Shown in pieces: positions 18,598 to 29,850 of a DNA stretch of 64,000 nt. The DNA is taken from NCBI RefSeq assembly GCF_005080745.1, contig NZ_CP033004.1, positions 75,241-139,240 on the forward strand, in the 5' to 3' direction. The position numbers and the translations under genes were made by a program. This DNA is from Buchnera aphidicola (Melaphis rhois) (lineage in GTDB: Bacteria; Pseudomonadota; Gammaproteobacteria; Enterobacterales; Enterobacteriaceae). Position 1 is the first letter of the stretch. Each line of letters starts with the position of its first letter. The notes under the pieces were generated by a model that was not told where the DNA came from, did no database searches, and saw nothing but the letters and a program-made list of their open reading frames with translations.

Positions 18598-20601
18598 ATG
18601 TATTCTCGAAAAAAGTTAGCTGATGCTATTAGAATTTTGAGTATAGATTCAGTACAAAAAGCACAATCTGGACATCCAGGTATGCCTATGGGAATGGCTG
18701 ATATAGCTGAGGTATTATGGAGAGACTTTTTGAAACATAATCCATCTAACCCTTCGTGGAGTAACAGAGATCGATTTGTTCTTTCTAATGGACACGGTTC
18801 TATGTTATTGTATAGTTTATTACATCTTACTGGATATGATTTATCACTTGAAGAATTAAAAAATTTTAGACAACTAAATTCTAGAACTCCAGGTCATCCT
18901 GAAATAGGGCATACTCCAGGAGTAGAGATCACCACTGGCCCGTTGGGTCAAGGTTTAGCGACTGCAGTAGGTATGGCTATTGCCGAACGTACGTTAGGTG
19001 CAACTTTTAATCGACCTGGTTATGACATAGTTGATCATTACACTTGGGTATTTGTTGGTGATGGTTGTTTAATGGAAGGAATTTCTCATGAAGTATGTTC
19101 GTTAGCTGGTACGTTTAAGTTAGGAAAATTAGTTGTATTTTATGATAGTAATGGTATATCAATTGATGGGAATATAGTTAATTGGTTCACAGATGATACA
19201 GATAAACGATTTAGTTCTTATAATTGGCATGTAGTATCTAATGTCGATGGACATGATTCTAATTCTATTTCTAATGCGATTAAGGAGTCTATATTAGTTA
19301 AAGATAAGCCTTCTTTAATTATTTGTAAGACAATTATTGGTTTTGGTTCACCTAATAAATCAGGAAAAGAAGATGCTCATGGATCTCCATTAGGTGAATT
19401 AGAAGTACGATTAACGAAAAAGAATTTAGATTGGGATCATCCTTCGTTTATTATTCCTCAAGAAATTTACGAAAATTGGAATTTTTTAGTACAAGGAAAA
19501 TTATTAGAAGACGATTGGAATAAAAAATTTATAGATTATGAAAGACAATATCCTCGTTTAGCAGGTGAGTATATTCGACGTATAAATCGTATTATGCCAA
19601 GTATATGGAAAGAAGATTATAATGAATTTATTAATGATTTATGTTTAAATCCTAAAAATATAGCTACTAGAACAGCTTCACAGCATGTATTAGAATTTTT
19701 TAGTAAACATTTTTCAGAAATAATTGGTGGATCTTCTGATTTATCCCCAAGTAATCTTAGTATGTGGTCTGGTTCTAGGTCTATCAAAGACGATTTGTCT
19801 GGAAATTACATTCATTATGGAGTACGCGAATTTGGAATGACTGCTATTGCTAATGGATTATTTCATCATGGAGGATTTATTCCTTATACTTCTACTTTTT
19901 TAATTTTTACTGATTATGCTCGAAATGCAGTTAGAATGGCTGCGTTAATGAAAACACAACATATCTTTATTTATACTCATGATTCTATAGGGTTGGGCGA
20001 GGACGGTCCTACACATCAACCTATAGAACAATTAGCTACTCTTCGCTTAACTCCTAATACATGTGTATGGAGACCTTGTGATCAGATAGAGACTTTAGTT
20101 GCATGGAAATCAGCATTAGAAAATAAATTTGGACCTACGGCATTGGTATTATCTCGTCAAAACCTCTTACAAATTTCTAGAAATAAAACACAAGTAAATA
20201 ATATTTCAAGAGGAGGTTATATTTTAAGAAATAGTAGTTCTTCTGATCATATTGATGCTATTATTATTTCTACTGGATCAGAAGTTAGTATCTCTCTTTC
20301 AGTCTATAACACGTTAGTTAAGAAAGGTTATTGTATTAGAATAGTTTCTATGCCATCTACTAATGTTTTTGATCAACAGGATGATAATTATAAAGAGTCA
20401 GTACTACCTAAGTTGATTAAAAATCGTGTTGCTATTGAAGCAGGTATATCTGATTTTTGGTATAAATATGTAGGGCTTGATGGAATAATAATTGGTATGA
20501 ATTCTTTTGGAGGATCTGCTCCTTCTGATAAATTGTTTAAAAAATTTGGTTTTAGTGTTGATGATATAGTACAAAGAATAGTAAACTTATTAACTGTTTA
20601 A
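18598..20601 (+). CDS. tktB: Transketolase
   Basis: Thiamine-diphosphate enzyme of the non-oxidative pentose phosphate pathway, supplying ribose-5-P and erythrose-4-P for the his and aro pathways encoded nearby. The 667-residue product has the SGHPGMPMG start, the ThDP motif [10 protein letters not shown] running to the N of [10 protein letters not shown], and [14 protein letters not shown]. The name tktB rests on adjacency to talA, as in E. coli; the sequence alone does not separate tktA from tktB. AAGGA precedes ATG 18598. Confidence 0.96.
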   Translation: MYSRKKLADAIRILSIDSVQKAQSGHPGMPMGMADIAEVLWRDFLKHNPSNPSWSNRDRFVLSNGHGSMLLYSLLHLTGYDLSLEELKNFRQLNSRTPGHPEIGHTPGVEITTGPLGQGLATAVGMAIAERTLGATFNRPGYDIVDHYTWVFVGDGCLMEGISHEVCSLAGTFKLGKLVVFYDSNGISIDGNIVNWFTDDTDKRFSSYNWHVVSNVDGHDSNSISNAIKESILVKDKPSLIICKTIIGFGSPNKSGKEDAHGSPLGELEVRLTKKNLDWDHPSFIIPQEIYENWNFLVQGKLLEDDWNKKFIDYERQYPRLAGEYIRRINRIMPSIWKEDYNEFINDLCLNPKNIATRTASQHVLEFFSKHFSEIIGGSSDLSPSNLSMWSGSRSIKDDLSGNYIHYGVREFGMTAIANGLFHHGGFIPYTSTFLIFTDYARNAVRMAALMKTQHIFIYTHDSIGLGEDGPTHQPIEQLATLRLTPNTCVWRPCDQIETLVAWKSALENKFGPTALVLSRQNLLQISRNKTQVNNISRGGYILRNSSSSDHIDAIIISTGSEVSISLSVYNTLVKKGYCIRIVSMPSTNVFDQQDDNYKESVLPKLIKNRVAIEAGISDFWYKYVGLDGIIIGMNSFGGSAPSDKLFKKFGFSVDDIVQRIVNLLTV

Positions 20602-20797
20602 GTTTTAAAATATAATGATTATTAATTAAGTTAATTTCTACGTATTTATCATTTTTTAATTAGATAAAGTAATTATTTTGTTTTATTTTGAAATTACAGT
20701 GGTATTGTTTGCTTAGTTAAATTACAGAAGTATATAAGATAATATAATTTCATGTATTAATAAAATATTATTTACGAACATATTTCGAGGAATTTGT

Positions 20798-21934
20798 ATG
20801 ACTTGTCCTATAACAAATTTAGCTAAACAACTTATTTCAATTCCTTCTATCAGTCCTATGGATTTAGGATGTCAAAAAATAATATCTGATCGATTAATAA
20901 ATTCTGGATTTTCGATTGAATATATGAATTATGGCAGCACCAATAACATATGGGCTTATAGGGGAAAAGGTACTACTTTAGCATTTTCAGGTCATACTGA
21001 CGTTGTCCCAAGTGGAAAATATGAAAATTGGAAATTCCCTCCTTTTGTTCCAACCATATATAATGGTTATTTGTTTGGTAGGGGATCAGCTGACATGAAA
21101 GGAGCAATAGCAGCCATGATTATTGCTATTGAACAATTTGTTAAACAATATCCCAATCATATTGGAAGACTTGCGATTTTAATTACCTCTGATGAAGAAG
21201 CAAAGGCTATACATGGTACCAAAAAAATAGTTGAGAATTTAATTAAGAATAAAGAAACAATCGATTATTGTGTGGTAGGAGAACCGTCTAGCGTTAAATC
21301 GTTAGGAGATGTTATTAAAAATGGTCGAAGAGGTTCTTTAACAGCACACTTGTCTATTTATGGTAAGCAAGGCCATATTGCATACCCACATTTAGCTGAC
21401 AACCCTATCCATAATGTATTATCATTTTTAGTACGTTTGATATCTATCAATTGGGATCCAGGAGATGCTTTTTTCCCTCCTACGAGTTTACAAATTTATA
21501 AAATTCAATCTGGAATAAACAATAGTAATAATATTATACCGGATCGGTTATTAGTAAAGTTTAATTTGCGTTTTGGCAGTTTAACTACCATTGATATTAT
21601 AAAAAGTAGAGTTCAGTCATTATTAATTGATTGTAATTTAAAATATAGCATAAAATGGAAATTGTCTGGAAAACCTTTTATAACTAAATCAGGATTATTG
21701 ATAAGTGTTGTACAAAACGTAATTCAAGATGTATGTGGCATCACTCCAAAATTATTGACAACAGGAGGTACATCTGATGGACGTTTTATAGCAGAATTAG
21801 GATCTCAAATATTAGAATTAGGATTAGTTAATAAAACTATACATCAGTCTAACGAATGTGTTAAAATTTCAGATTTAAAGTTGTTGAGTTATATATATAA
21901 ATGTATTATTGAAAAATTGTTATTAGCTAATTAA
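20798..21934 (+). CDS. dapE: Succinyl-diaminopimelate desuccinylase
   Basis: Zn-dependent M20 hydrolase releasing LL-diaminopimelate from the N-succinyl form, for lysine and peptidoglycan. The 378-residue product (E. coli 375) shows metal motifs SGHTDVVPSG and GRGSADMKGAIAAM, catalytic SDEEAKAIHGT, VGEPSS, and the C-terminal TGGTSDGRFIA with an ending His region (NKTIHQSNE). Its ribosome-binding site is CGAGGA. It belongs with dapA on the other strand to the symbiont's lysine supply. Confidence 0.97.
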   Translation: MTCPITNLAKQLISIPSISPMDLGCQKIISDRLINSGFSIEYMNYGSTNNIWAYRGKGTTLAFSGHTDVVPSGKYENWKFPPFVPTIYNGYLFGRGSADMKGAIAAMIIAIEQFVKQYPNHIGRLAILITSDEEAKAIHGTKKIVENLIKNKETIDYCVVGEPSSVKSLGDVIKNGRRGSLTAHLSIYGKQGHIAYPHLADNPIHNVLSFLVRLISINWDPGDAFFPPTSLQIYKIQSGINNSNNIIPDRLLVKFNLRFGSLTTIDIIKSRVQSLLIDCNLKYSIKWKLSGKPFITKSGLLISVVQNVIQDVCGITPKLLTTGGTSDGRFIAELGSQILELGLVNKTIHQSNECVKISDLKLLSYIYKCIIEKLLLAN

Positions 21935-21987
21935 CAAGTAAATAATAAAAATTATTGTTGGTAATAAAATACGAACACATGTAAAAT

Positions 21988-22022
21988 AACAGAGTATCAA
22001 ATATTTTAACACCCTGTTTTTG
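21988..22022 (+). terminator. Weak hairpin with T-run downstream of dapE
   Basis: AACAGAGT pairs with ACCCTGTT (one mismatch) across a 15-nt loop and is followed by a short T-run. Possible dapE terminator. Confidence 0.35.
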
Positions 22023-22200
22023 TAAATAAATGTTATTTATTTTTTATCAATGTATGTACATAAGTTTTACTAAATATTTTATATTAATATGTTGATTAAA
22101 GTTTCGTATGATAAATTTTTTATTTTTAAACGTATATTTAATATGTTAATTATTTTTGAATTAATTAACAATAGTTTTGTATTCAATAATAGATATGTAA

Positions 22201-23085
22201 TTATATGTTAGTAATGTTGGAATAACTAAAAGATTTTTCAAGGATCAAACGTGTCTTTTGTGAAATATTTGTCAATGGCAAACGTAAGGTATCTGTTGTA
22301 ATTAAGCCAATTTTTTTTGCTAACCATTTTACAGGCATGGGATTAGGTTCTTTGAATAGGTTATGATGTAACGACATTAAATGATTGTTTAATAATCTTG
22401 CTGATACAAAATCTTTATTTAAAGCAAAATTATATATTCTAGTCATTTCTTTTGCTGCGATATTAGCAGTTACTGATATTACACCTTGTCCTCCTAATTG
22501 CATAAAGTCTAAAGCTGTAGCGTCATCTCCACTAATTAGTAAGAAATTTTTGTCTACTAGATTTTTTATTTTTTGTACTCTAGACAAATCTCCTGTAGCT
22601 TCTTTAATACCAATAATATTTTTTAATTTAGAAAGTTTAACCACTGTTTCTGGTATTAAATCACATCCGGTCCGTATAGGAACATTATATAATATTTGAG
22701 GTAAATGTGTATTTTTTGAGATAGCTTTAAAATGTTTATATAATCCTTCTTGAGTTGGACGGTTGTAATAAGGGGTAACGGTTAAGCATGCAGAAACTCC
22801 TGATGATTCAAATTTTTTAGTTAAAAGGATAGCTTCTGATGTTGCGTTTGATCCAGTTCCAGCTATAATTGGAATTTTATTTTTAGAAAATTGCAATGTA
22901 AGCATTACTACTTCAATATGTTCTTCTTGACTTAAGGTAGCTGATTCTCCAGTTGTACCAACGGATACAATTGCTTTTGTACCATTTTCAATATGATAAT
23001 TAACTAATTTTTTTAGGCTACTTTGACAAATTCGACCTTTTTCATCCATTGGTGTTATAAGTGCAACAATATTTCCTTTGAACAT
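22201..23085 (-). CDS. dapA: 4-hydroxy-tetrahydrodipicolinate synthase
   Basis: Condenses pyruvate with aspartate semialdehyde, the first step specific to lysine/DAP synthesis. The 294-residue TIM barrel (E. coli 292) carries TTGESATLS, the catalytic Tyr in [13 protein letters not shown] and the Schiff-base Lys in [12 protein letters not shown]. The start at 23085 has a modest ribosome-binding site (AGAGAA). It converges with dapE. Confidence 0.97.
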   Translation of the reverse strand: MFKGNIVALITPMDEKGRICQSSLKKLVNYHIENGTKAIVSVGTTGESATLSQEEHIEVVMLTLQFSKNKIPIIAGTGSNATSEAILLTKKFESSGVSACLTVTPYYNRPTQEGLYKHFKAISKNTHLPQILYNVPIRTGCDLIPETVVKLSKLKNIIGIKEATGDLSRVQKIKNLVDKNFLLISGDDATALDFMQLGGQGVISVTANIAAKEMTRIYNFALNKDFVSARLLNNHLMSLHHNLFKEPNPMPVKWLAKKIGLITTDTLRLPLTNISQKTRLILEKSFSYSNITNI

Positions 23086-23908
23086 TTTTAATTTCTCTTA
23101 TAAATAAGTTCTTTATAGTATATTTGACAGATATTTGATATTTTTTAAACAAAATAGCTAATGTGTGTTATTAAGTGTAATTTAATCATTATGAAAATTA
23201 ATTTTTTAGAGTATATTCATAGTATCGTTTGTAATTTTATTTATAAAAATAAATTTTTGTAGCATCAGATATAAGTGCAATCTGAATAATAATTTCATAT
23301 ATTTAATTTTTTTATTATCTTATAAAATGGTTAATATAAAAAATATATGTTTTTAACTTATACATAATTTTTTTAAAATATGAATATTAAAACGAAGATC
23401 TAATTTTTTGTATATTAAAAAGCGTTTGTTGTTTTTTCAATAAGAAATTTATCATTAAATATTTTTAAAAAATTAATAATACTAAATGTGAAAAAAGTAA
23501 CTAATTTAAGTAAAACGTTTTTAAATCAAATTAATATAGTTTAAGTTAACGTATTATATAAAATAATATTTAAATGCCATTAATGTATGCTTGCAACAGT
23601 AAATAAACATATATTGAAATATGACTTAAAATTTAATATTTATATCGTTTGGTATGTATTGAAACTTTTTATTAATTACTAATATTAGGAATATTTTAAT
23701 TTATTTTTTATAAAATCTATTTTCTTAAATTGGTATAATTAATATTAATTTTTTGTTAGCTTAAAATATATTTTAAATAAAAATATTTTTAAAAAATAAT
23801 ATGATGTATTTTAAGCTTTTTAAATAATATTACTTATAAAGTATACGTAATAATATACTAAAGCATTATTATTTTAAACGGAATTATAATCATCGATGTT
23901 ATTTATTG
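23086..23908. other. Intergenic spacer dapA-aroC, 823 bp
   Basis: The longest gene-free stretch in the window. It is very AT-rich, with no ORF of note and no tRNA-like cloverleaf. It should hold the dapA promoter on the minus strand; nothing decisive is visible. Confidence 0.5.
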
Positions 23909-24976
23909 TCATAGTTTTTTTTTACATTGTGCTCGATATCTTAAAAGGTGATCCATGATTATTATAGCCATCATAGATTCTGCTATTGGCACAGCTCTAA
24001 ATCCTACACAAGGATCATGTCTTCCTTTAGTAATGATTGTACTTTCTTTTCCATTGTGATCAATAGTTTGTCCAATTTTTCTTATACTAGACGTAGGTTT
24101 AAGTGCTATTTTTGTAACAATGTTTTCTCCGTTACTTATGCCACCTAGTATTCCACCTGAATGATTACTAATAAATCCATTTTTGTTCATTTCATCTCGA
24201 TGTTGACTTCCTTTTTGATTCACGACGGAAAACCCGTCTCCGATTTCTATACCTTTAACTGCATTAATACTCATTAATCCATGTGCTAAATCAGCATCTA
24301 ATCGATCAAATACAGGTTCTCCTAATCCTATGGGGACTTTTTCAGCTATTATTACGATTTTAGCTCCAATAGAATCACCTTCTTTTTTTAAACTTCTTAT
24401 TAATTTTTCTATTTCTTGGATTTTTGTAATATCTGGACAAAAAAATGGATTATTTTCTACGTCGTTCCACGATTTTAGTTCGCAATGAACATTTCCTATT
24501 TGTTCTAAGTATCCTCGAATTAGTATTCCATAATTTAAGTAGAGATACTTTTTAGCTATAGCACCAGCGGCTACTCGCATAGCTGTTTCTCGCGCAGATG
24601 ATCTTCCTCCTCCATTAGGATCTCTAATTCCGTATTTTTTGTAATAAGTAAAATCTGCATGGCCCGGTCTAAATAAAGTATTAATATCTTTGTAGTCGTT
24701 TGGTCTGGAATCTATATTGTTTATTATCAGTCCAATGCTAGTTCCTGTTGTAATTCCATTATAGGTTCCGGACAGTATGGTAACGTTATCCGGTTCAGAT
24801 CTCGGGGTAGTATACTGAGATTTTCCAGGACGTCTTCGGTTTAATTCTTTTTGTAGATCAGATTCTGATATTTTCATTCCCGGTGGCATTCCGTCAATGA
24901 TACATCCCAAAGATAATCCATGAGATTCTCCAAATGTTGTTACTTGAAAAAGTTTTCCGATGGTGTTTCCAGCCAT
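23909..24976 (-). CDS. aroC: Chorismate synthase
   Basis: FMN-dependent enzyme converting EPSP to chorismate, the branch point to Phe, Tyr and Trp. The 355-residue product has [24 protein letters not shown], the [20 protein letters not shown] signature and the C-terminal RHDPCVG(F)RAVPIAE motif. The last residues (QCKKKL) come from an A9 tract (plus-strand T9 at 23915-23923), and one extra A would give a somewhat longer tail instead. E. coli AroC is 361 residues, so length does not decide. Confidence 0.97.
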   Translation of the reverse strand: MAGNTIGKLFQVTTFGESHGLSLGCIIDGMPPGMKISESDLQKELNRRRPGKSQYTTPRSEPDNVTILSGTYNGITTGTSIGLIINNIDSRPNDYKDINTLFRPGHADFTYYKKYGIRDPNGGGRSSARETAMRVAAGAIAKKYLYLNYGILIRGYLEQIGNVHCELKSWNDVENNPFFCPDITKIQEIEKLIRSLKKEGDSIGAKIVIIAEKVPIGLGEPVFDRLDADLAHGLMSINAVKGIEIGDGFSVVNQKGSQHRDEMNKNGFISNHSGGILGGISNGENIVTKIALKPTSSIRKIGQTIDHNGKESTIITKGRHDPCVGFRAVPIAESMMAIIIMDHLLRYRAQCKKKL

Positions 24977-25368
24977 TATATTTCCTTTATTCTTAGATAA
25001 AACCTTTTTATTTTCGCTTTAGATATAAATGATTAATATCATGTAAATTTTATTTTAAACGTTTATAAAAAATATATCAATTTTAAGAAAAGTATTTATT
25101 TGATTTTATTAGTATTTATAAATAAAATTATAAGATATCTTATTGTTTGATTATTATATTTAAAATTATATTTTTAATAAATGATGTAAATTATATTATT
25201 TAATTATATAATATTTTAGGTTGTAGTGTAATTTTATATAATTAAATAATAATTTAAATTTTTAAAATATTATTTAGTTGATATTGAAATTTATTTATTG
25301 GTATCCCATTAAATGCGATATTTAGAATTTATATTTAAAACATTCATTATAATGGTAATTTTATACAA
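24977..25368. other. Intergenic spacer between divergent aroC and smrB
   Basis: About 390 bp of AT-rich sequence between divergent starts, the same arrangement as E. coli. A TATAAT at 25348-25353 could be an smrB -10 box, but no good -35 matches it. Confidence 0.4.
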
Positions 25369-25899
25369 ATGAGAAAAAAACAATTATTATTTCATGAAGA
25401 TTGGTTCTTATTCTATCAAGGATTAAAAGGATTTCAAAAAATGAAGCAGGATACTATTTTTCACATGAGATATCATAAAGAAAAAAAAAATATGGTATTG
25501 AAAAAAAGTATTTTTGAACAAGATGCTCATTGCCATTATTTTTCTTCTAACAAACCAAAAATGTTAATTAATTTGGATCCTATATATTATATTAGAGATA
25601 ATAGTTATTTAAATGAGCTAAAAAAACTTAAAGTTGGTGCATATATTCCAGATATTATTTTAGACTTGCACGGTTTAACTCAATATCAAGCTAAGAGAAA
25701 ATTAGGTGAATTGATTCATATTTGTTATAAAAAAAAATTTTTTTGTGCTAATGTAATTCATGGACATGGTAAAAATATTTTAAAGAGACAAATACCATTA
25801 TGGTTGTCCAAACATCCTGATATAATAGCATTTCATCAAGCACCTAAAATGTTTGGTAGTGATGCTGCTATTTTAGTATTAATTGATTTTAAAGTTTAA
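25369..25899 (+). CDS. smrB: Ribosome rescue nuclease SmrB (YfcN)
   Basis: SmrB is an Smr-domain endonuclease that cuts mRNA at collided ribosomes. The 176-residue product (E. coli 183) keeps the N-terminal KMKQDTI segment, the Smr landmark LDLHGLTQYQAK near residue 103, and the IHGHGKNILK motif with WLSKHPDIIAFHQAP. The DxH and GHG motifs needed for cleavage are present. An A10 run at 25491-25500 is in frame here, unlike those in the fli operon. Its position divergent to aroC is the E. coli order. Confidence 0.95.
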   Translation: MRKKQLLFHEDWFLFYQGLKGFQKMKQDTIFHMRYHKEKKNMVLKKSIFEQDAHCHYFSSNKPKMLINLDPIYYIRDNSYLNELKKLKVGAYIPDIILDLHGLTQYQAKRKLGELIHICYKKKFFCANVIHGHGKNILKRQIPLWLSKHPDIIAFHQAPKMFGSDAAILVLIDFKV

Positions 25900-26547
25900 T
25901 GAATATTATATAAAATATGTTTTCAAAATGTGATTTAATATTTTATTTTTTATGTTTCTAATATTAAAAGATGTAGAAGTATTCATTTTATATAAAACAT
26001 TCCACACATGATTTAGTTCAATTGTAAAATATAGAATAAAGTATATGTATTGTTATGCATTTAAATAATTTTTCTAATATTTTATTTTTATTTCTTATCT
26101 AATATTATTAATAGTTTACGTTGATCATATATAATCAAAATATTTGCATTTTATGGTTAATTATTACGATTATATAGTATATATATTATAAACAAAGTAA
26201 GTACAACTCGTTTTTATAAACTATTTATATTTTGTATACTTTAGTCTTATATCGTTTTGTTGTGTTTTTATATATCAAAATACGCAATTTTTTGAACATC
26301 TTATAAATCGATTTAATTCAAGTTGTTTTTAGCAGCAATTACTATATTAAAGATAAACGTTTTAAAAATTTTATTTGTAATATATAAATATTTTAAAATA
26401 ATATGTTTAAAATATTTTATATCTCTTTGTTATAATATTCATATGTTATCCAGATATAATTTTTTAAGATTTATAGGTAAGTTATAAAAATAAACTTATA
26501 CTTTTTGAACTACATAATTGTACTATAAATTTATTAAAGGATTAAAT
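25900..26547. other. Intergenic spacer upstream of the his operon
   Basis: About 650 bp of AT-rich sequence. It must contain the his promoter. No hisL-like leader with a run of His codons and no terminator/antiterminator pair is visible, so E. coli-type attenuation appears to be lost. AAAGGA just before 26548 is the hisG ribosome-binding site. Confidence 0.5.
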
Positions 26548-27447
26548 ATGATTCATAATAATCGATTACGAATAGTAATGCAGAAAACTGGAAGGTTAAG
26601 CAGTGATTCGAAAGATTTATTAGTTCGTTGTGGTATCAAAATTAATTTGTGTAAGCAAAAGTTAATTGCGTTTTCTGAAAATATGCCAATAGATGTTATG
26701 TGCGTAAGAGATGATGATATTCCTGGTTTAATTATGGATGGTATTGTAGATATAGGAATTATTGGAGAAAATGTTTTGGAAGAAGAAGTACTTAGTCGAA
26801 AATTAAGATTAGATAGTGTAGATTATATTAAATTAAAGCGTTTAGATTTTGGAGTTTGTAGATTATCTTTAGCTGTCCCGATTGATAAAGAATATACAGA
26901 CATATATTGTTTAAATAATTCAAGAATTGCTACATCTTATCCTCATTTATTAAAAAAATATTTTGATAAAAAAAATATTATATTCAAGTCTTGTATGCTA
27001 AATGGATCAGTAGAAGTAGCGCCTCGTGCAGGATTGTCTGATGCTATTTGTGATTTAGTATCTACAGGAGCGACTTTAGAAGCTAATGGATTACGTGAAG
27101 TTCAAATTATATTTCGATCTAAAGCATGTTTAATTTGTAAAACTGGTAATATTTCTGTTGAAAAGCAAAATGTTATCAATACATTAATGACACGTATTCA
27201 AGGTGTAATTAAAGCAAGAGAATCAAAATACATCATGTTGCATGCACCTATAAAAAAGTTAGAAGAAGTAATCGATTTATTACACGGTGCTGAACGTCCT
27301 ACAATACTAAAATTAGCTGGAGATGATTCTCGAGTAGCTATGCATATGGTTAGTAGTGAGACATTATTTTGGGAAACAATGGAAAAATTAAAATTATTGG
27401 GAGCTAGTTCTATTTTAGTATTACCAATTGAAAAAATGATGGAATAA
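26548..27447 (+). CDS. hisG: ATP phosphoribosyltransferase
   Basis: First and feedback-controlled step of histidine synthesis (PRPP + ATP). The start is ATG 26548, supported by AAAGGA and by the N-terminus [20 protein letters not shown]; an in-frame TTG at 26518 is unlikely. At 299 residues it is the same length as E. coli HisG. The PRPP-binding region is in [16 protein letters not shown]. The C-terminal regulatory domain ([18 protein letters not shown] and [20 protein letters not shown]) is kept, so His feedback is probably possible. It leads an eight-gene operon. Confidence 0.97.
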   Translation: MIHNNRLRIVMQKTGRLSSDSKDLLVRCGIKINLCKQKLIAFSENMPIDVMCVRDDDIPGLIMDGIVDIGIIGENVLEEEVLSRKLRLDSVDYIKLKRLDFGVCRLSLAVPIDKEYTDIYCLNNSRIATSYPHLLKKYFDKKNIIFKSCMLNGSVEVAPRAGLSDAICDLVSTGATLEANGLREVQIIFRSKACLICKTGNISVEKQNVINTLMTRIQGVIKARESKYIMLHAPIKKLEEVIDLLHGAERPTILKLAGDDSRVAMHMVSSETLFWETMEKLKLLGASSILVLPIEKMME

Positions 27448-27451
27448 CTAC

Positions 27452-28759
27452 ATGAAAAATTGTTTAAAAATTATTCATTGGGATCGTTGTAGTATTGAAG
27501 AACGAGAAAAAATATTATCTCGACCAATTTTAGATGACTTAAGTGCTATTAAAAAACAAGTAAAAACAATCATTTCTGATGTTAATAGTTTAGGAGATCA
27601 AGCTCTATATAATTATACTAACATATTTGATAAAATTAAATTAAATAATATTAAGATTAGTCATCAAGATTTAGTTAAGGCAGAATTATGTATTGATGTA
27701 AAAGCAAAAAATGCTATTCAGGTAGCTATTGATAATATTAGGACATTTCATATATCTCAAAATATAAGTACACTTAATATAGAAATTAATAAAGGTATTT
27801 ATTGTCAGCAAATTGTACGTCCTATTGGATCTGTTGGTTTGTATATTCCAGGTGGTTCAGCGCCTCTATTATCTACAGTGTTAATGCTAGCAATACCAGC
27901 TAGAATTGCTGGATGTAAAAAAATTGTTCTTTGTTCCCCTCCTCCTATTACGAATGAAGTGTTATATGCAAGCAAAATTTGTGGAGTACAAGAGATATTT
28001 CAAGTAGGCGGTGCTCAAGCAATAGCAGCATTAGGTTTCGGCACTGAAACAATACCAAAAGTCAACAAAATATTTGGGCCAGGAAATGCATATGTTACGG
28101 AAGCAAAATCTCAAATTAGTCGATCTTTATATGACGTAGGTATTGATATGTTGGCTGGACCATCTGAAGTATTAATTATCGCGGATTCTTCAGCTAATGT
28201 TGATTTTATTGCTTCTGATTTGTTGTCTCAATCAGAACATGGCAATTATTCTCAAGTTATATTAATCACTTGTGACATTAATTTAGCTAATGCAGTGTTA
28301 GAACAAATACGCAAACAAGTTAAAAATTTATTAAGGAGTAGGATTATTATTCAATCGTTAAAACATAGTAAAATTATTATAGTAAAAAATTTATTAGAAT
28401 GTTTTGAGTTGTCCAACTATTATGCTCCCGAACATTTAATGATTCAATGTGAATATCCACAACGTTTATTAAAATATGTTTTAAATGCTGGTTCTATCTT
28501 TTTAGGTCATTGGTCTCCAGTAGCATCGGGAGATTATGCAACTGGTGCTAATCATGTTTTACCTACATATGGTAGTGCTAAAGCGTATTCTGGACTTAGT
28601 CTTATTGACTTTCAAAAGAGAATTACAGTACAAAAATTAGATAAAGTAGGTTTTAAAAATCTTGCTTCTACTATTATGTCATTGTCAACTATAGAGAGAT
28701 TAGATGCTCATACAAATTCAATTTTAATTAGGTTGTCTTCATTAATGGATGAAATGTAA
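27452..28759 (+). CDS. hisD: Histidinol dehydrogenase
   Basis: Zn- and NAD-dependent four-electron oxidation of histidinol to histidine, the last two steps of the pathway. The 435-residue product (E. coli 434) shows GLYIPGG near residue 130, the GPGNAYVTEAK motif and DMLAGPSEVL. The catalytic His/Glu region is SEHGNYSQVI, and ASGDYATGANHVLPT follows. It starts 4 bp after hisG and ends 2 bp before hisC. Confidence 0.97.
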   Translation: MKNCLKIIHWDRCSIEEREKILSRPILDDLSAIKKQVKTIISDVNSLGDQALYNYTNIFDKIKLNNIKISHQDLVKAELCIDVKAKNAIQVAIDNIRTFHISQNISTLNIEINKGIYCQQIVRPIGSVGLYIPGGSAPLLSTVLMLAIPARIAGCKKIVLCSPPPITNEVLYASKICGVQEIFQVGGAQAIAALGFGTETIPKVNKIFGPGNAYVTEAKSQISRSLYDVGIDMLAGPSEVLIIADSSANVDFIASDLLSQSEHGNYSQVILITCDINLANAVLEQIRKQVKNLLRSRIIIQSLKHSKIIIVKNLLECFELSNYYAPEHLMIQCEYPQRLLKYVLNAGSIFLGHWSPVASGDYATGANHVLPTYGSAKAYSGLSLIDFQKRITVQKLDKVGFKNLASTIMSLSTIERLDAHTNSILIRLSSLMDEM

Positions 28760-28761
28760 TT

Positions 28762-29841
28762 ATGAATATCAAAAAATTAGTTCGAAAGGATATTCGGGAA
28801 TTAATACCTTATCAATCTGCACGAAAAATAGGTGGGAAAGGTGATATATGGTTGAACGCGAATGAATTTCCTGAGTTTAATAATATTAAGTTAAATAACA
28901 TTATTTTAAATCGTTATCCAGAATGTCAACCTGAACAATTAACATCTTGTTATTCTTCTTATATTGGTATTAATAAAAGTAATATATTAATAACTCGAGG
29001 TATCGATGAAGCAATTGAATTATTAATAAAAACTTTTTGCAATCCTCAAAATGAAAAAATTATTTTTTGTCCTCCTACTTATGATATGTATAATATTAGT
29101 GCAAAAATTATTGGAATTAAAAGCTATGAGGTACCATTATTAAATTTTTCTTGGCAATTAGACATTAATAATATTGCTAAGTATATTAGTGATGCTAAAT
29201 TAATTTATATATGCAATCCTAACAATCCCACCGGTAACTTAATTAATTATCAAGATATTATTACTTTATTGAACATAACTTTAGGAAAAACACTCGTAAT
29301 AGTAGATGAAGCATATATTGAATTTTCTCCAATACATAGTTTAACGAATTTAATAGATACGTATCCTAACTTAGTTATATTGAGAACGTTATCTAAGGCT
29401 TTTGCTTTAGCTGGACTACGATGTGGTTTTATATTAACGAATGTCAATATAGTAAAGTTTTTATTAAAAGTTATTAATCCCTATCCTATTCCTATTCCTA
29501 CTACAAGTATAGCTGTTCAATTTCTAAGTAAAAATAATATTAATGAGATGAGAAATAGAATTTTTGATTTGACGTTGAATCGTTTTTGGTTGGTAAATAA
29601 ATTAAAATCCATGAATAATTGTGTAGAGCATGTTTTTAATAGTTTTGCTAATTACATTTTAGTTCGATTTTACAATTCTCGTAAAGTTTTTGATATATTG
29701 TCAAAAAAAGGAATTATTGTTAGAGATCAAAGTAATAAATTGCATTTAAGTAGATGTTTAAGAATATCCATAGGAACTAGTAAAGAATGTTTAGAAGTTG
29801 TTCGAGTTATTCAGAAGATTAATAGTTTATGTGTATATTAA
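28762..29841 (+). CDS. hisC: Histidinol-phosphate aminotransferase
   Basis: PLP enzyme transferring an amino group from glutamate to imidazole-acetol phosphate. The 359-residue product (E. coli 356) contains WLNANEFP, the CNPNNPTGN motif, VDEAYIEF and the PLP-lysine in RTLSKAFALAGLRCG. The C-terminal Arg motif is in LRISIGTSKE. It lies between hisD and hisB in the complete his operon. Confidence 0.97.
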   Translation: MNIKKLVRKDIRELIPYQSARKIGGKGDIWLNANEFPEFNNIKLNNIILNRYPECQPEQLTSCYSSYIGINKSNILITRGIDEAIELLIKTFCNPQNEKIIFCPPTYDMYNISAKIIGIKSYEVPLLNFSWQLDINNIAKYISDAKLIYICNPNNPTGNLINYQDIITLLNITLGKTLVIVDEAYIEFSPIHSLTNLIDTYPNLVILRTLSKAFALAGLRCGFILTNVNIVKFLLKVINPYPIPIPTTSIAVQFLSKNNINEMRNRIFDLTLNRFWLVNKLKSMNNCVEHVFNSFANYILVRFYNSRKVFDILSKKGIIVRDQSNKLHLSRCLRISIGTSKECLEVVRVIQKINSLCVY

Positions 29842-29850
29842 GGAAATAAT

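Noticed and set aside
23909-23930. A9 tract at the end of aroC as another frame break
   Set aside because: The present frame already gives a near-normal length (355); the alternative tail has no recognisable similarity, so it cannot be decided.
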